From Sinotaia quadrata (lineage: Eukaryota > Mollusca > Gastropoda > Architaenioglossa > Viviparidae), in assembly GCA_028829895.1 (NCBI GenBank), contig CM054179.1:73733663-73797662 (forward strand): a stretch of 64,000 nucleotides of DNA. Direction: 5' to 3'. The notes beneath the pieces were generated by a model. The model saw only the letters and a list, made by a program, of their open reading frames with translations, searched no databases and was not told where the DNA came from. Below are positions 1 through 14,100 of the stretch, in pieces. Position 1 is the stretch's first letter. The number at the start of each line of letters is the position of its first letter. A program made the translations under genes and the position numbers.

Positions 1-337
1 TGTTGATGTCAGCATGCATCATTTTGTTCAGCACAAAGTACAGTATGACTTTTGGAAACAAAGAGTATTATCTCCCTCTTCAAACAATGATTTTATTACT
101 GTTCTTTGGGTTGTTGTAGGCAGTTTTTTGGCTTGGTCTAATACATTTTATACACAGGTAAATTAATTTTTTTAAAACAGCATTATTTACACAAGTTTTT
201 AATGAAACATTTATATTCTGTAAAAGAACATCAGAGCATGCAAATATAAAAATGTCAGAATTTGAGAGAAAAAAAAAGTAACTAATACTAAATTCTCCTG
301 CCATATCCTCTCTTAGCACAAAGTTCTTCATTTGCAG
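1..337 (+). other. intron of eIF4G (3' part)
   Basis: AT-rich sequence upstream of the first visible exon, with a pyrimidine-containing acceptor at 331-337. I find no exon or other structure in it. Confidence 0.7.
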
Positions 338-488
338 AAATGCAAGCAGAGATAATAGTCGTAATAGAGAAAGGCCAGAGACCATCAGGAGTGCCGGTGG
401 ACCAGATGCTTTGAAAATGTCCTCAGATCAGATTGATACAAAAATCAAAGCTATTGTCGAAGATTATCTTCATGTATTAGATGTGAAA
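338..488 (+). CDS. eIF4G: eIF4G exon a: linker and start of MA3
   Basis: Acceptor tttgcag at 331-337 and donor gtaagt at 489. The reading frame starts at 339 and ends on a full Lys codon. A basic, disordered stretch is followed by 'IDTKIKAIVEDYLHVLDVK', the first MA3 helix. The 3' end of this exon and its donor are the seed of the tandem repeat in the next intron. Confidence 0.88.
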
Positions 489-3400
489 GTAAGTCAAAGC
501 CATTATTGAATATCTTAATGTACTTGATGTAAAAGTAAGTCAAGTTTATTGTGGAAGAATATCTTTAGTTTTAGATGTAAAAGTGAGTCAAGGCTATTGT
601 GAAAGAATATCTTTATGAATTAGATGTAAAAGTGAGTCAAGGCTATTGTGGAATATCTTAATGCATTAGCTGTAAAAGTAAGCCAAGGCTATTGTGGAAG
701 AATATCTTTATGTATTAGACATGAAAGTATGTCAAGGTTATTGTGGAAGAATATCTTCATGTTTTAGATGTAAAAGTGAATCAAGGCTATTGTGGAATAT
801 CTTAATGCATTAGATGTGAAAGTAACCCAGGGCTATTGTGGAAGAATATCTTCACTCATTAAATGTGAAAGAAAGTCAAATCTATTGTGGAAGAATATGT
901 TCATGTATTAGACCCGCAGGGTAGCTTTCAAATGTATGACGATTCATTTTTATAAATTCATGCAAAGCTCTTGTAGCCCTATTTACTATGAACAGCATTT
1001 CAACTAATTCTGTCTGAGCTGACACTGCTTCACTTCATAAAAGATTCTCTTGAAAACTTACTTATTTTATCTATATCGATGTACATTGCTCTTTACTCAT
1101 AATTTTTTAATTTGCACAAAAACGTTATTTATTGTTTTTATTCTGAGAAATTCATGATAATGTGTAAACATGCTAGAGTGACATTTTCTTGAACTGTGGT
1201 CAACAATTTTTGAATATAAATTTCTTAATATATTTTGTTTATGCAGGAAGCTACAGATTGTGTGGCTGAGTGGCAAAATTTGGATCCAAGTACATTTGTG
1301 GGCACGGTAATGAATCTGGTCTTAGAACGTTCTTCTCAAGCACGACTTCACATTGGTGAATTTTTGTTTCATCTGATTAAAAGTAAAGTCCTTGACATGA
1401 AGTCACTCTTGAATGGGTAAGTTTCATCAGAATTTTAAAATATTACAAGTCATAAATGGTATACAACTTTCTTGTACTCCGAGTGCATATTACATTTTAT
1501 GTTCTCATCATATAGTTACACTTTTGTTGAACTTTTAATATTTATAAGCATACAAATCTCTGGTTATAGTAAAAGCATTTGTAAAACATTGAGGATCCTC
1601 CTCAAATTTTATATATATATTTAAGTTTACTTTGCTGTAGAGAAGCTATGTTCAGTATAAGTTTGGAATATCTCGTCTAGTTTTAATTTTATTAATTTTT
1701 ATTTACATATAAATATGAAATATGTGACATTTGTAAATTTGTTAAAAATTTAATATGCAAGGTAAAATTATGAAAATAATTTAATTTTTCATATTATCAT
1801 GAATAATATGAAAACTCATGACTAATTAAGGATAAAAACACATTTTATTTTGTTTCAATTTATTCTATACCAGTTAAAATTAAAGATCCAAATTATAAAC
1901 ATTGTTAATTTTATCAGGTGCTCTCACATCCATACAAGAATAAACATATAATACTACAGTTATAATCACAGAGTACAACATAAATATAATTTTTTTTTTT
2001 TTTTTAATTAAATAAATTGCTAGACAGGGATCAGATTAAAAGTGTAAATTGGTGTTTTAAAGTGTGTGTTATTCACAGATGTATGTTAATGAGAACACAA
2101 TCTATTGTTGTGAATACTTCACCTCTACATTGCAGGAATTTGTTGACATTTATAGTTCAGTTCCAAAAGATTTGTCAATTTTTTTTAAATCCCCAGAACC
2201 CAAATTGAATTGGGAACTGATGAGAAGGGAAGTAAAATACCTAAATGGTATTTACTAAGATTGGCGGAGTTGTCTCCCTTTGAATATGCCCTTTACTTAA
2301 CCAAGCCCTTAAATATGGTGAATATGCAATTGTACATCCTGGTTAGTGAAGATTTCAGTGATTATACCAGAAAAGAGTTTTTTTCTGAAGTTTCCAGACA
2401 ACTGTACTGTAGACAATATCAACATTTCCAAACTCATAAAATCCCAAATTTAGAGCAGTGAAAGCATGCCACATGGTATTCCAAATTTTCATAACATTAA
2501 CATAACATAAACACAATTTCCAAATTTTCATAACATTAACATAACATAAACACAATTAGTAGGTGTTATCTGACTTTGGGTGTTGTGGAAAAAATCCTGA
2601 TATACTAAGGGTGCCAAGAACCGAGAAAGTTTGGGAACCACTGATCTAGAGTATCTCTAGGCCTTTTTCCTTATGCAGGAGATAAAACTCTCAAATGCCC
2701 AAATGGAGTAATTTCCCTTTCCTCAGTACTCAGTAAAGATACCTGTACACGGGGTATATTCAAGTGGCAAGTAAGGGTGGTGGTGATGTAGAAAAATTCC
2801 ATTAACATTTATTTTTTGATCATACAACCAAATAAAATCATGCTTCAGGAGTATAATGAAAATCTATTAACATTCTAGGAATTTTATGTTTTAAATGCCT
2901 ACAAGTGAAAACAAAAGGAAACCTCCTCAAAAACAAAAAAAAATGTAGCAGGCTGGGAAGCCATTACTGCACCCTTGATGGATGAGTCAGATTCAAGGAA
3001 GACATGTCTGTCAGATTAAAATTTAGAAAAAGGATTTTCTGTCTCACTGCTGTTAACAGTATCTTTCCAAGCCACATCACTGTAAATTACAAACCTAGAA
3101 AATATAGTTCTGATTTTAAAGGGCCTTAGCAAAACTTGATCATGTGTGCAGAGAATGTTTATATTCTTCTCTTATGATTTGCTATAGTCAAGAAGATATA
3201 AAAGTCTGACAGTATTTATTTTGCTCTAAGAGAGAGAATTAAAAATAGTCTCAACTTATTCTCTGCATAAGATTGAGAGCTGTACAGATAAATATTTAAA
3301 GTTCTGCATGGTTGAAGTATTTGTCTGCTGTGCTTGGGAAAAATGAGAAAAAGGAGATAATGATCAAATATCCTGATCTGAGAATCTGTTTACAAGGGAA

Positions 3401-6400
3401 ACTTTATCATTACCTTTTGAAATAATTGATTACTGAGGGAAATAATTTGGGGGGGACTCCCACTTAAAGTATTTAAACTAATCTGCATGTTGATACTGAA
3501 GCTACCAGAAAATGTTTTAAGAATAGTTTTGAAGTCTTCTTATGTCTAATGGTTCCAAAATGCCATAATTAAAATAGTTCTGTTTTCATATCTTAAGCAA
3601 AGAAGGAAGGCAGTGTTTGGGTCTTTCTTTTTCCATATTAGCAAACTTATCTGAGAGTGCTAAGGGCTCTATTAATAAGCTCTATCTCTATGCTTATATG
3701 AGCCTCATAACTGCTCTAGCTTACATGGGTCTGGAACCTTAGATATGGCACATTCATCTTGAAAAATGCTTTGACCAAAATATTAATCTGTCTCTGTTTA
3801 TAGTTATTATTTCTTGGATAGAAATGAGCCAAAACAAAATATATTTTCCTTTTTTTCCAGTTTGAAAGATGTAATGGAGTGTGCAGAAGATTATGAGATT
3901 GATGTACCAAAGATCTGGGACTATCTAGGTGAACTAATTGGACCATTGGTGCTAGACAACAGTGTTCTCTCTCTGACTTTTCTGAGTACATCTTTGCAGC
4001 CTTTGATTGACAGTGGCAATGGAAAAGCTGCACTGCTCATTGCACATACGTTGAAAGTTGCATGCCAGCACAAAGTCAGTTATATTTCAACCCGTTTCTT
4101 AGGCTATTTTCATTTTATTGGATACTGAATAAAGTTGTCTCAACAATTATTTTTTATTAAAGAACTATATATAGCAATATATTTATTTTTTTTTACTTAT
4201 GTCTGTTATATAGACAACATAAGCTACTTTTCAAGTACCACTAGCAAAATTACTAAAATATACTTTTAGGTTTATGTTTTTTCATTGATTTTATTACATT
4301 TATTGTAACATTTTTAAAATATGCATATTTACAAAATTAAAACTTAAACATAAAAACGTTTTCCTCTTTCATTAGCAATCTTTAAAATGTTGCAAAAGAG
4401 TTTACTATAGTAAAATCAGGGCAAAACAATCTGAAGCTGAATAGAATGAACTGTCTGTTTTCCATAATTTTTGCACTTTCAACTTTCAAATCAACCCACA
4501 CTTTTTTAACACGGTGCATTGACACCCTTCATGCATTCATTTCAGACTTTCATTATATTAACAAAAAGATGAACAAAAGTTTCAGCTATGATGTGGCATT
4601 TCTGTCAGCCAACAATTTCTTCACATTATCAGCTATTTGTGCAATTGTTGGTTTTATTATTTAATTTTTAAAAGTGAGCTATTGACTAAAACTGGTCAAC
4701 TGTTTTAAATGAAAAAAAAATTATCTCTAGCAGGTTGGATTCTCTTTCACTAGAATGAAATGAGCATAACTTTTCAACTGATATAACTTTTTAAAAATTG
4801 TTAAATTTTCATCAGTTTTAGTAATTGGTCAATAAATGTGTTTTTAATTTTAAATGTTGAAAATTACTTTGAAAGGTTACATAAATAAATGTTGAAAATT
4901 ACTTTGAAAGGTTACATAAATAAAATCATTTTGAATGTTTGATGAATTTCTTGCCTTAGTGTTTTTAATAGATGCAATAAATTTGTAGTTTTTGTGTGTG
5001 AATATTTAAGTGTTTATGTATCAGCAAAATGTAACATTTGTTACTGATTCAGCTTTTTGATTTCCTATTAAATTTTATTCTTAATAAGCATATCATCTAT
5101 CATTACTGCCAGTTTGAATAATAAATATGTTGAATGAAGACAAATTTTCTTAAATACGCTCAAGAATTTGGCATGAATTTCACTTTTTATTTATAGTAGT
5201 TCACTTTGATTAAACAAAATTCATGAATTTTAAAAAAGAAATTTTAGATTATCTGCAGCATATCAAGTTATAGTACTGTAGAAAAGAATTAATTTTGTGT
5301 GCTGAAGATTAAACTGAAAATTAAAGCACATTTTATTTTAAAATGACATATAGTTAGTAAGTGTTAAAACAGTATAAAACTGATACAAAGCAGGAATGTC
5401 TTTCAATATTATTAAATACTTTAAACTGCTAAAATAAGTTGATTATTTACATGTAGATCAAACAGCCTTGTAATGACCTGTTATCATTTATAGTACAAGT
5501 ACAATTATGTTCATCAAGTTTTACAGGGTTTCTGGTTTGTTTAATGAAGATTATCTGCAATTTCTTTATTTGGCAACAGTTTTATTCTAAAGTCACTGTG
5601 CAAAATTATCATAACAATTTTGATATTAGATCTTCTGTAGTTTGCCATGAATTTCTGATGATAGAATGAGAGACTTTGATGAGGGGTGTTATAATTTAAA
5701 TTTTGAGAGAAACTGATCGACAGTTTCTACACCACTTAACTGACTCTTTGTATTTTTGTATTTCAGTATCTGTTTTGCTATTTCTGCAGTACCTTCTTAC
5801 AACTGATTGTTAAAGTACCTACTAAGCATTGATTCACAAGTATATTTATTGTAATTTTCCAGCAGATATCTTGATTGCTTACAAGCTTGGCTAATGTGTG
5901 CTGTAATTCTAGTTATAACATAATTAATAAATTGCAGTTGATAAGAATTTCTTAAACTGGATGTGATTTTTTTTTAAAGTATTCACTGCACTGAGATAAG
6001 AATCACAAGATACTCATGACTTCTCTCATTTTTGTCACACACACCCAAAAAAGATTTACTATCAAGTAGTTGCAAGGACTGGCATGTTTGCTGCTGAAAT
6101 GGCAAATCTAGTGCTAAGGTCAGCCAGCAGTTCCACAAGCATGCCTAGTTTCAAGAGCAAAATTTGATCAACTTAAAGGCTATCACTGCAGTATTCTTTA
6201 AGAAGAACATCTAAGCCAATGTTGACAGTCTCTTGTCCATGTGCTGCTTGTGGCTTGTGAGGAGATTTTAATTGACCTGCCAGAATTCGCATATTTATTT
6301 TGTGTTTAAACCATTTTATACCTTATATTTGCCTTAGCAAGTAGTAAAACAAAAATGTCACAGACCCACTCACAATGGGCTTTGCACCATTGGTGCTAGG

Positions 6401-7419
6401 ACTGTTTGCTTCACTTTTTCTATCACTGTACTTGAGTTTCTTGATGCGTCCCGCAACTATATGAAATTTTTTTTTCACTTGCATGTGGTGTGAAAAAAGT
6501 AGGAGAGTGCTGTTGTAAAAGCAAGTTTTGTGTGCATGATTGTATGTAGTTTGTTTTAAATAACACTGACTAATCCACAAATATTTGTTATGTTTCAGTA
6601 AATTTCTTCATGTTATAATCCATTCATTATTTGGTAGTTATATAGTTGTGATGTACTGAAATTAAAATGATTTTATTAACTAGGTGTCATTTTTTTGTAA
6701 GCTATTGTCACGCTATGGAAAAATTCACTAATTGCCCTTTAGATTCCCTACTTTTTGTCAAAATTTTCACTACTCTGCATTGACTAGGGTTAGCAGATCA
6801 GCTGACAGTTTTTATCAGTGTAAGACGCTTACATTTTCAAACTGAAAAATGCTAATTTAGTGGCTCTGGGAATTCCCACTTGGCATTTATTTATCAACAA
6901 GATAGGTTTCACAAAGTGCTACAAACAAATATTTATTATGATCCAGAAAATAACAGAATAAAATAATATTCTGCCTTATGGTAAAATAAACAAAATTTGA
7001 AGGCCCCAAAGTTTGAAAGCTATGGCTGTCATGATTTTTTAAAAATTGTAAACTATGTTTATATTTTTTGATAACTAAATCATAAGCTTAGTTCAGTCCC
7101 CACAACATGACTGCTTATTGCCCAAATTATTTGCTTTTATTAATTCTCCTAAATTATATTTTGAGATGAAATACGCTAAAAATTTATGTATCATTTGGCA
7201 GCTTAATGTGTGTGTGCGTTTTTTTTTATTACATAGCCAAGTGCTCAAACAGGCAAGATTATCTTAATTTTATTCTTGTTTTCCAGCCACACAGTCATGT
7301 AAGTGCCCAGTGGAGTGCATCTGGTCTAAAATTAAAAGATTTTGTGAAAGCATCTGAATACAAAGACTTTGTGAAACAAAAGGTGAGAATTTACATTATT
7401 CTGAGTGTGTGTGTGTGTG

Positions 7420-7450
<31 letters not shown>

Positions 7451-8048
7451 GTCTTTTGTTATATATGAATACTTTTGTGAAAGTATAAATACAAAGACTT
7501 TGTCAAACAAAAGATAAGAAATTACATTATTTAGAGTAAATTGTACAACCTTTATATGTGAATACTTTTGTGAAGGCATCCTAATATAAAGACTCTTTTA
7601 AACAAAAGATGAGAATGTACATTATTCTCAATATATGTATGGAGTACAACTTTCATAATATATTTGAATACTTGTCATTCCAACTAACAGTAATCCAAAT
7701 TTTCAGGCTCCATATGTTGCACTGTAGCCAAAGTGCACTTGAACACTTGCAGTAAGATGGTGATAATATGATAACATATGTACTTGACAGCATTGTACTT
7801 GTATAAACATTAAAGATGATAAGTATGTACTTTATAGCATTGTACTTGTGTAAACAGTAAAGGTGATATGTACATTGTTTGAAACTAGGCTGAATGTTGT
7901 TGTTCACTAATATGTTAACTGTGATACATGGTTGCATGTCTGTGTTTGCTTCTTGGACACCACTGTTGCGATATTTTTTCCAGTAAGATAGTGACATAAA
8001 ATAGATAAAAGATGTATAGACAAATACATATATCTATAAGTATATCTG

Positions 8049-8083
<35 letters not shown>

Positions 8084-8084
8084 G

Positions 8085-8139
<55 letters not shown>

Positions 8140-11100
8140 GTATGTATCTATCTATCTATCTATCTACACACACACACTCACACACTAGTGCCTTCTTGAT
8201 AGTGTGGTGTTAGCTTTCCAAAGTTGCATATATGTACATCACAACCATTTTAATAAGAAGTTATTAAATGCATATATTTTGACAGTAGTAAGTTTTACTT
8301 TAAAATGCAGTAATGCCAACAAGTTGATAAGCTGAACATTTCTTGTATTGATTAGTTTGAACTACATGGCTTACACTGTACTCCGCTTTTACTGTATTAA
8401 AATAATAATTGCTAGTGTGCAAAAATGGACTCAAAGGAAATCTGTTTATAAAGAAAAAATGTTTTATTTTAATGGTCAAATTCATGACTATAAATCAAGA
8501 TAACCAAGCTCACACATTCTTGCTTATCCATCATGCAGGACTTGCAGTGGCTTGAGAGTGGTGAAGAAGCACCCTTATCTCAACCACCAAAATCTTCTCA
8601 TCCCTCAGGGTGGGTGAATGACAAGCTGACAGACAGACTTCGAGAAAAGAAGACAGATAATGAAAAGATCTTTGATTGGATTGAAGTAAGTTTTAAAACT
8701 TTTTTCTTTAAATTGCCAGATGAACTTTGGTTAGAACCAAAATAGTAAAAGTTTTGATCATATTTCACAAGTACATGATGGTCATACACATGAATAGCAA
8801 TCCTAAAAACATTTTAATTTTTAATTTAATTTAAAGGAAATGAAGCATTTCTTATATGTGTAGTGAGTCATTAGACAAGCATAATTAACAGTTGACAGTT
8901 TAAATGTACAAAATAACCTTTACTGTAACATTTTCTAATGATAAATTATAAAGACATTTTCAGAAACAACTTTTAAAATTTTGTTAAACTGATTGTGGAT
9001 ATTCATGTCAAATTGTATAAAAGTGATAAACTTGATATATTGTTCTTTCAGATGTATAGCTAAAAATGTAATGACATCCTTTTGTATACTGTGGGTTTGG
9101 GAAGTAACTGTGCTAGTGTTTGCAGATGACATGAAGAACCAAGATTTTAAGGGTTCCTTAGAAAATCTCTGTAATTCTGAGTAATTATGGGAAAACAAAG
9201 AATAACAAGATTTCCAAGTAACAAATAAGGGGCTCTTCATCTTTACTAACCATCTTTAGTTTGCTTTAGTACATCAGTCATACATTTGAAAATTTTAACT
9301 CACTCAAAATTCTTGTTGAAAGATTTGTTTTTTACAAAAAGTGCTTTTTTTTGTACTTATGGTTTATTTCTGACCATGATATTTCTGATTCTTCTTTTTG
9401 GAGACTCATTTTTTACTTTATTATAATCAGCAATGAATATATGAGGAAACTGCAGAGGCTTCTTCTTATTTTTATTATTATTTTTTTTATTTTTCAGACA
9501 ATTTATATCTCTTACCCACTATGTAAAAATCAATCTTTTGTTAGGCAAACTAGTTTATTTATAGTAGAATTACATGAAAAGTGTTTTTGTTGCCTTTGAA
9601 TTAAAATGTCAATGAATACAGTGCAATTTATTTAGTTTGTTTCTGTAAATAATTGTGAAATATGTTGAATTTCTAGTTTTATTGACTTTTTAGCAATAAA
9701 AAATTAATTTTGTTTTTAAATAATTAAGATTTTTAAAAGAAATTTCTTAATAGTTTTGCCATAACATATTCAATAAAAATGCATTAAAACCAGTCTTAAA
9801 TGTTTTGTTTTGATTTGATTTTAAAAGAAGTTTTGCATTTTCCCAGTAAGTTGATTTCAAAATGGTTTATTGCTAGTGACAATATTTGTAGACTTGAGTA
9901 TGACAGGTGGAAAATTAAAATGAATACATTTCAAGGAACATAAATGAATTTGCTTATTGAAAGGCTTGATGATCATAAGTCACATTGTGAGTGAAAAGTC
10001 GAGCATCATTTAGCAAATAATCTTGACCATATCTAAGCTGCCGTTTGAGATGGATGCCCACCTCACCACTCAGGGAGGTTTACAGCACAAAAAAAGTCAC
10101 TGGGTCAGTTGGTGAAATGAAATTAAACTCAGTGCTCATGGTTTAACTGATGACATCATATAGTGTACTTGATTGCATTGTGCGCAGTGGGTTTGCTGAA
10201 ACATTTCAAGAGTTAAAACTGTATCACTCTATCCATTATTCCCTTTCCAAACACCCATTTTTATAACTTTTGTTCCTTCACTCTTCAGTTATTATTATAA
10301 ATGATGTTGCAAGTGAAAATTCGAGCATCATTTAGTAAATGAGCTTGACTGTCATTTTTTTGTGAGTACTTTGATGTTGTCTCTGTTTCATGAACACGAC
10401 AATGCAACATAAAACTGGCCAATGAAAAAACCTCCCTATGTGCTCAAAAGTCAAGGATGCTTTAACATTGCTCAAAATAACTCTCAGGTGTTCAAACATA
10501 ATTTAGCAAATAACCTTGACTGTCATTTTTTAATGAGTACTTTGATGTTGTCTCTGTTTCATGAATGTGACAATACCACATAAAGCTGGCCATGTAATAT
10601 AAAACTCCCATGTGCTCAAAGGTCAAGGATATTTTAGCATTGCTCCAAATTCTTTAGAGTTTCACACAGATGGACATAGTTGGAAAACTATATTAAAGAT
10701 AATTTTTAAAAGATGATTTTCAATATGGGGAAGAACAGATATTCAAGAAAAATAAAATAGACTAAAAGTAAAAGTGAATTGCAGTTCTTTGAAACATTTG
10801 TGATGAGGCTTACAAAGTTCTGGAGGCTTACAGCTTTATGAAATATATTCTTGAGAAAGATATTTTTCATTTTATCTTTAAAAAATCAAAATGACTTGTA
10901 AAAATAAATCCTTGCTGAAACGGAAACTTTTCAAATAATTAGAAACTCCAAATAAGATATTATGCTCTGTCTTATTTTATGCTTTTATTTTTAATTCATA
11001 ATTACAGAATAATGTTGATTGATTTAAATATTTTTTTAAAAAATCAAATTCCATATTTATATATTTAATTTTATTCCAGAATCAGACATAGAAGATTTAA

Positions 11101-14100
11101 GAACTTTGTTATCTTGCAATTCTGGCTTGTATATGCAGTGTCTTTTTAAAAAAAAACACTTTTGCTGTTCATACTTTTATAAGACTAGATATTTTTTTCA
11201 GAGATGATAAACAATATATTTTTTAAATAGAATTAGCCAGTTATTAAATATTAAATATTTTAAAATAAAATTATAAACTGGAGGTTGACATTTTACTTTT
11301 TGTTTGATTTTTTAAATTTTATTGTCACTAATATTTTTTGGTACATTCAACAATGTAAAGGCAAAATATGCAAAAAGTTTGACTTTTTTTAGAATCTTTT
11401 ACTTATCTTATTTTGACTTTAAATTATTTTAAAACAATATATTTAGGCATCTGTCTTCCAGTAAATACATAAGACTATTTATTGAATGAAAGCATAGAGA
11501 CTAGTATAATGGAAACAAAAAAAAAACTTGTTTTATTTATTTTTTTACTCTGCTTTTCTTCTCTCTCTACCACTAGTGAATAGTTTCTCCAAAATTAATG
11601 TTCAACACACTGAATTCTTTTGGACATAATTTGAAATAATGATGACCCTTAAAAAGAAGCCCCATTCTGGAATTGAAAAATGATGTTTTAAAAATGTTAT
11701 ATCTAAAAGTTCTTAGTGCTCCAAGTTGGAATTCCAGGTACCTATTTCAGGCTTTGAATCCATCCACATTATGCGGAAGAGGAAAAAAATAGCATGAAGA
11801 TATTCTATTGTCCAGAAAATATTTTTTTAAATGTAATTGAATAGATGAGAAAAGAAGTTTGAAAATTACTACAGTTTGCTAAAAGTTAAGTATAGGTATG
11901 TTTTGGGGGATTTTTATTCAGTTTATTTTAGCATTTTAATATTATAAATTTTAATGCTTAAAAGAGATGTACTTTTGAAGAAAGATAAAGATGTAATGAA
12001 TAAACTGTTTTATGTTATTTTGTTAAAAAAATCAGCCTTATTACTTATCCTATACTATTTCATACAACAGTTATAGGCATTTCAAAGAGCTGTTATTTTA
12101 AAATGTCTTAATATTGATTTATTGTTATCATTGAAGTTTTCAAGATATGAATTTATTCTGCATTCAGTTTTTGCATCTTTTTTTCCCCCCAGTCTAATGT
12201 CTCTGAGGAGGAACAGAAGTCTAAATCCTTTTTACATGAGCTAATGACAGCAGTTTGCCATAGTGCTATTTCAGGTAATCATGCCATATAATTTATTATG
12301 AAATATAAAACCTACAGTATCAACAATCAGTCGATTACAGTTTCCATAATAATAAAACTAATAAAACTTCTCCGCTTTGAAAATAGAAATCTCCTTGTTA
12401 TCATGACAAAACAATGCTTTAAATAATTTACTTAGTTAATAATTTAGAAGCTATCTTTAATGTTAATAAATTTAGCAAAAGCTTTCTCATAGAATATCAA
12501 AGTGTTATAAGAAGGTTATGGGGAGATAATGCATTTACTGCAAAATAATTTTAGTCTCAGGTAGATTATGAATGATATTTCTTTCTTTTTTTTTTTTAAA
12601 TAAAAGAAATAAAAGGCACTCTCACCACAAAACAAGTGAGTGAATACAGTACTTGTTATCATATGTAGTATTCTATACATTTTTGATAATTATTGATTAG
12701 TAACTTTGTTTTTTTTCCATACACCAGGTTGTTGCTGTCAGAAATGTCAAAATTGTTTGTAATCTGTGCTGATATATGCAGAGAATCTTACTGAGAAATA
12801 ATATCTGTTTCTGTCTTGAACATTAATATTTCTCTTGTAATTTAGGGATAGGATACACAACTCTCAGTTACAGTTTCATTGTCAAGTTTTAGTATTCAAT
12901 CTGATGAAAAGATCATTTCAACTTTAATTTGGATTGTTTGGAAAGTTGACAAAGTTTTATGTGACTGACAAAAATGGCTGAATATTGTGCCTTTTATTAC
13001 TATTATCTTAAATTATATCAATTTTATTTATATAATTATTTAATTTTATCAGTGTTATGCCATTAATACGATGTAGATGACCATCAATAACTAGCAAGTG
13101 GATATAATGTTTTAAAGATGTGACTTTCATTTATAAATTCAGGAACCACAGGGAATGCAAAATTACTTCCTGAAATGATCATAATAAGGAGGGCAGTCCT
13201 GCTTAAATATCTGGAAAACCGTCCAGAGTTAGAACTTCAGGCCCTGTTTGCACTTCAGGCTTTAGTTACTAAGCTGGAACACCCACCAGGTATGGGGATA
13301 GTGCAAATACATAAGACTTATGAACAGAATCCATCTTGTAGTATTTTGCATATAATTTTCCAAAATATTTGTTTCAATGGAGATTTTATGCCACTAAATA
13401 ATGCTCTAAAACTATAAATGGGATAAAGCATTCCTGTTGACAGAAATATTGGACCTAGGCAGGTGTATGTATATTAAATTTGTTTACAGTTGAAAATATG
13501 TAGATATTATTTTGTATTTCTCTTAATCAGTTTTAGTATTCCACCATAATGTAGTTAGTAGGATGTTATAGTATTATTAACCACTGTAGCTCTGTATTTG
13601 AACATTAGAATTTGTTTTAAATCTTAACGACTTATTTGACTGGCTGACATTATTATTATTTAAAATCAGATTTCCCATTACACATTTCAGAGAAAATCTG
13701 TCATTCTCATTTTCTGTTAATATCCTCCTCTTTGTCCATCACATTATAATGATTATTTCCACATTGTTTTATTGCTTTTCACATACCCAGAACAACACAT
13801 TTACCCCAGGTTCACAATAGCAAATACCTTTAAAAAAAATATTGATGCCTCAACCATATTTATCATCAGCTAAGTCTATTTTATACTAACATTTTTTTCT
13901 TACCTTCATATCTTGTCGCTAATCTCATTAGGTGAAGAATGTTTCTTCTTATGAGTAATTATGTTTTTAAATATTAAAATAAATAATTCTTTAGCATTTT
14001 ATTGGATAACTATTAATCAGTGTATACGTTGCAATGTATATCTGACATCTTTATGAAATAGATTCATATTACAGAATAAATTGGTAGTTTAAGTGACCTT

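Noticed and set aside
2017..2461. Overlapping short + strand frames that could be an extra eIF4G exon
   Set aside because: Exons at 1247-1416 and 3861-4074 join in phase through a split Gly codon and match the family continuously, leaving no place for another exon.
8300..8790. Minus-strand frames around the W2 exon
   Set aside because: Antisense shadows of a well supported exon.
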